A stretch of 64,000 nt of DNA from Paracentrotus lividus (lineage: Eukaryota > Echinodermata > Echinoidea > Camarodonta > Echinidae). The notes under the pieces were generated by a model, which did no database searches, was not told the origin of the DNA, and saw only the letters and a program-made list of their open reading frames with translations. Shown one piece after another: positions 60,916-64,000 of the stretch. Where the stretch lies: assembly GCA_940671915.1 (NCBI GenBank), contig CALNVZ010002974.1, forward strand, positions 14,456,392-14,520,391. Direction: 5' to 3'. Numbering within the stretch: the first letter of the stretch is position 1; every line of letters begins with the position of its first letter. Made by a program: the position numbers and the translations under genes.

Positions 60916-63372
60916 AGAAGTGCCGAAGTTCGCCTCCTACTGGCACCCCGAACCCCAGACGCTGGCGGAAAGTCACCTGGTGGTGCTTTCCTCCCCTCCG
61001 AAGGGCTGATGGATGAGCGCAGATCTTGAGGTGTTCCTGGTATTACCATTCGGCCTTTGGGTGCGCTTACTCCTCCACGATGCGATCGTTGGGATCTGAT
61101 GTTGGGACTGCCGTTCTTCAGGTTCAACATATTTGGTTGATCTGATACGTATATGCCGCTGCGAGTAGTGAGCCTGTGAAGACTGATGTGGTCTTGAGCT
61201 CTGATCGGACTTCCGCTTCCTAGAGCTAGAACTGTAAGACTTCAGCGGCTGTTGGAATAAACTCGATTGAGGTGAAAAGTAGTCGACTTCTGCTTCCTAA
61301 CTTCCCTACAGATTTCTGAAAGCTCTTGAGCCTTCTTCTGAGCCTTCTATCTCCTTCTTGAAAGACGTATGAGAAGTCATCCCCACAGAGGAGGGTGAGT
61401 CAACTGGTACTCTATCCAGCATATCCGGAAATCAAGGATTCTGAATGTTGAGTCTCATCATAACGCCCTTCCCTGCGTTTCTGTCGAGGTTTTGGATCAC
61501 CGCCATTTGGGACACCATCAACGATGACACTTCTCTTAGAGCTTCAAGAATCTCTTTCTATCATCTTTGAGATGTTTAAGTTCCCTCGACGCGCTGCAGC
61601 CTCGATAGCATATCGTTGATCACAGAAGCCTGACTCCGTAAGAAATTGATAGAGCTCTTTCTGCACCTTTCTTGTCCATGAGAAGCGTTCTCGTAATGTG
61701 TCATACTTTGGACGCGTTGGTTTGATAAGCTCCGGAGAGAGAGTTTTGCTAGCTAGGAAACGATCTTCATCCTCTTTGATGAAATAGAATTGGGAGCTAG
61801 CCTGCCAAGGCCTTTATTTGTGTTTAGGAGACCTTGGCAGCCCTTTAAGCTCCTCTTGTGCGTCCCTGACCCTAAGTCTGAAGTTCTGATTTTTTTCTGA
61901 ACTCTAGCAAGAACCTTTTCGCCCTTGTTTCTCCTCCGGCTCGAATCCGGCTTCTGTGCATATTTTCTTAAAGAAGCCTAAGATTCTCTCCGGAAGTTCA
62001 AACCTGGGCTGATCTTGCCTGGGGTATCCCCCTCCGAATCACAATCAATTTTGGGATTTGATATTTATGCATTCTGATGAGGCTGCGTTGATGAGGCTTG
62101 ATGTACAGTGTCCTCAGGATGGCGTCCCATGTGATGATGCGAAGGGTTGGTGGATCTGTGTGAAAATCTCTTCTCTCCTTCGCTAGAAGACTCCTGAAAT
62201 TCTCATTTCGAGAATTCTGTCAAGATCGGCTCCTTATTGGGACGAGTATGTTGGGCTGTGCGTCATGCACATAAGTTGTCTGCGTAGGTTACTGCGAGCT
62301 GACGAACGTTTGCTCCGCTTCTAACAATTTTTTCTGTACCTACTCGATAGCTCCCCTCCGGAGTCTCCTAGCTCCGTCAAAATCGAAGGCGTCGAAGAAC
62401 ACTTTCGCGACTGTGGAGGGGCTCCAAGAGCTGCTGGAGCTTGGTTTTGTGTAGACAGGTTTTGGTGACTCGAAGCAACTGAAATTCCTGTCGCACTGTG
62501 CAGAATTGGGTTCCGCTGTTTTGAATTCTCTGGTGTAGTTCGATGAATGAATTGAAGAAAACGCTCCATCAAAACCCGATTCAGCGATTAACCAGCCATT
62601 GATTTGATCCTTCAAAAGACGAAACTCATATGTTTCGTTTCCAGACAAAACCTCATTGGAACGAACCAATCTGCGATTAGAAGTCGACGCGATCGATCTA
62701 TTTGAGATCGAATCGGTGATGGATAAATCCACAGAAAAACAATCTTCCCGAAGGAATCGATCGATTGATGATCGATTCTGAAAAAATCGGGCGATTGTGA
62801 TGCGAGTCCCCATCGCGAACCGTCCGTGATCGATAACCATTTTTGCAATCGATCCTGGACTTGGGATCCCTCTGTGATCGATCCCGGGGCATCGATCTTT
62901 TTGTGATCGATTCCGGGGGAATCGATTCTGAATGATCGCTCCACGGGGAATCGATTCCTGAATGATCGATCCCGAGAAAATCGATTCTGGAATGACGATC
63001 TAGGGATAATCGATCGTCGGGAATCGGATCTGTAAACGATCGATCCCTCCGACATCAGATACCTTCTGGATCGATCGTCTCAGAGCTGACACCGATCCTT
63101 TCTCGATCGATATAAGATCTCTCTCAGGGGGCAAGGCCACCTTCGATCGATCAATCGATACTACAACTCCACCGAGGCCCAGGTGAAACTGAGACCATAC
63201 ACGCGAGTTGCCGTCCCTGACGCTTACCACAATCGGTTTCGGGTGCGTCGCTGGGTCGGCACGACTGAAGGCCGACTGAACCTTCCAGGAGTTCACTGTG
63301 ACTCCCAGGCGAGTTACGATCTTTACCTCGGGTGGGCACGCAGGACCGTAGTGTGGACTTACAGCTAGCCAC
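60867..63372 (-). pseudogene. DIRS copy B gag-like region with GATCGATC-rich part
   Basis: Overlapping minus frames at 63372-63151, 63296-63000, 63055-62612 and 62840-62340 alternate by frameshift. Between 62640 and 63165 the DNA is packed with GATCGATC and ATCGAT words and encodes repeats such as SFRIDSPGIDHKKIDAPGS and RSFRNRFPVERSFRID. A more ordinary segment, LSGNETYEFRLLKDQINGW, follows. Position ahead of RT suggests gag, though no gag domain was recognised. The 61150-62300 part is broken by many stops. Confidence 0.55.
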
Positions 63373-63560
63373 CGGTCACGTACGCGGCCCGGGCGGGGTT
63401 TTGTGAATCCCGACTTTTTACTGCTTGAAGATCTGGAACTCCGTCTTCTTTAGCCCCGTGGTCTCCCAGCTTCGTCTTAGGCTCTTTCCGAAACGATGTG
63501 GTGTCTTTAAGTTGTCTTCAGAAAAACACGTCTCGAAGAAGGCTTCCTAGACTTCTGCGC

Positions 63561-64000
63561 TTTAAAGAACACTTTTAGCAGGAAATTTTCCGTCATTCTG
63601 AAAATTCAAAAACACAGAAACCGTTATTATACAAATGAAGAAAAAAGACTCAACTACTAAGGAAGGAAGAGTCAAGAATGCTTAAAGGAGCCGGGAGAAC
63701 AATAACAAACCCGACTAATACCCAGGCACCGAATTTGTAAAGGTCGGGAATGTAATAACAAAAGGGCCCGAACCCGCCGGTCCAAAACTACACAAAGCTA
63801 GGTAGAAAAAAGGGGAGGCGATGTCGCCTGATTACAGCGTCCAAAAAAAAACACGCAAGCGCAACCAAATAATGACAAAACACTTAATTTACAGATAGGA
63901 TAGACCCTCTAGGAGGTTCTCACAACAGATTCACCCAAAACACAGCCAAAAAATATCACAAAATTGCAAAATACAAACCCCGTTTTAGTGCGGACAAAAC
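63561..64000. other. Right edge of window, unassigned
   Basis: Probably the 5' leader of DIRS copy B or another element (A-rich, with CCGAACCCGCCGG and GGAGGCGATGTCGCC words). No coding frame or boundary could be supported. Confidence 0.35.

Larger units (their letters stand above)
59187..63560 (-). mobile_element. DIRS-like retrotransposon, degenerate (copy B)
   Basis: Minus-strand order: gag-like region (about 63370-60870), RT (about 60720-60420), RNase H (about 60258-59400). RT shows NPKRGSLRVILNMKAKNE, IDLQDAYFHI and SPFGLRPAPRVFTR. RNase H shows TDASQTGWGGH, NFLELLAVWRM, DNTVVMSYINRQG and VENVIADFLSRG. PFGLxxAPRxFTR and ADFLSRG are typical of DIRS/Pat-like pol. The 59188-59223 edge recurs inverted at 29163-29198, which suggests an element boundary. 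Many frameshifts and stops show it is inactive. No recombinase could be placed, and the right-hand limit is uncertain. It lies in the intron upstream of the last PTB exon and is in the same orientation as IRS. Confidence 0.78.

Noticed and set aside
62340..63372. Overlapping minus frames as possible host protein genes
   Set aside because: They shift frame repeatedly, share the GATCGATC block and lie directly ahead of RT/RNase H of the same orientation. Retroelement gag is the simpler reading.
59187..64000. Upstream IRS exons (PH domain, first half of PTB)
   Set aside because: Searched on the minus strand for the expected IRS patterns. Only retroelement sequence was found, so these exons must lie beyond the window.
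1..64000. tRNA, rRNA, CRISPR, bacterial operons or phage genes
   Set aside because: No cloverleaf with convincing A/B boxes, no rRNA core words, no regular spacer array and no dense gene runs.

Overview
This is animal nuclear DNA: AT-rich, intron-rich and heavily loaded with transposable elements. No bacterial features, CRISPR array, rRNA or convincing tRNA was found. DIRS-type retrotransposons, short inverted-repeat elements, repeated ACATGTACATGT and TAGGCCTA palindromes, many G/C homopolymer runs and a deuterostome-like insulin receptor substrate gene together suggest an echinoderm, most likely a sea urchin. This assignment is inferred from sequence style and was not matched to a reference.

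Two host genes can be supported, both on the minus strand. The main one is the C-terminal part of an insulin receptor substrate (IRS) gene spread over at least ten exons between 58400 and 20870. Every exon junction agrees in splice site and reading phase. The exons give an open frame of 898 residues, from the end of the PTB domain through a Ser/Thr-rich tail with six YxxM motifs to the two conserved C-terminal tyrosine sites. The PH domain and start of PTB must lie beyond 64000. In mammals IRS1 coding sequence is essentially one exon, so this split layout is notable. Two exons (45552-45635 and 40718-40792) are in-phase paralogues that both encode an RPRTxSEG core. The second gene, nested in the 9.6-kb IRS intron between 40717 and 31090 on the same strand, has three coding exons. 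It encodes a 281-residue Myb/SANT-domain protein resembling MSANTD3.

Layout: 1-1455 is the 3' end of a LINE. 2770-5895 is a stack of nested inverted-repeat elements, and 6101-6401 is another one. 8430-13940 is a GGTCTAA-type repeat split by a degenerate DIRS-like retrotransposon (gag, RT with YLDD, RNase H, possible tyrosine recombinase, inverted and internal complementary repeats). 14000-20870 lies 3' of IRS and holds tandem repeats and LINE tails. 20870-58400 is IRS, its introns carrying at least twelve inverted-repeat elements plus the nested gene. 59190-63500 is a second degenerate DIRS-like element with a GATCGATC-rich gag region, sitting in the intron upstream of the last PTB exon.

The most unusual observations are two minisatellites seeded by exon edges. 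One is about seven ~88-bp copies of the PTB exon's 3' splice site. The other is about six ~129-bp copies of the coiled-coil end of the MSANTD3-like last exon, with an alternating two-type pattern. The duplicated IRS exon and the palindromic DIRS end carrying perfect splice donors on both strands are next. I see no self-contained new defence or metabolic system here.
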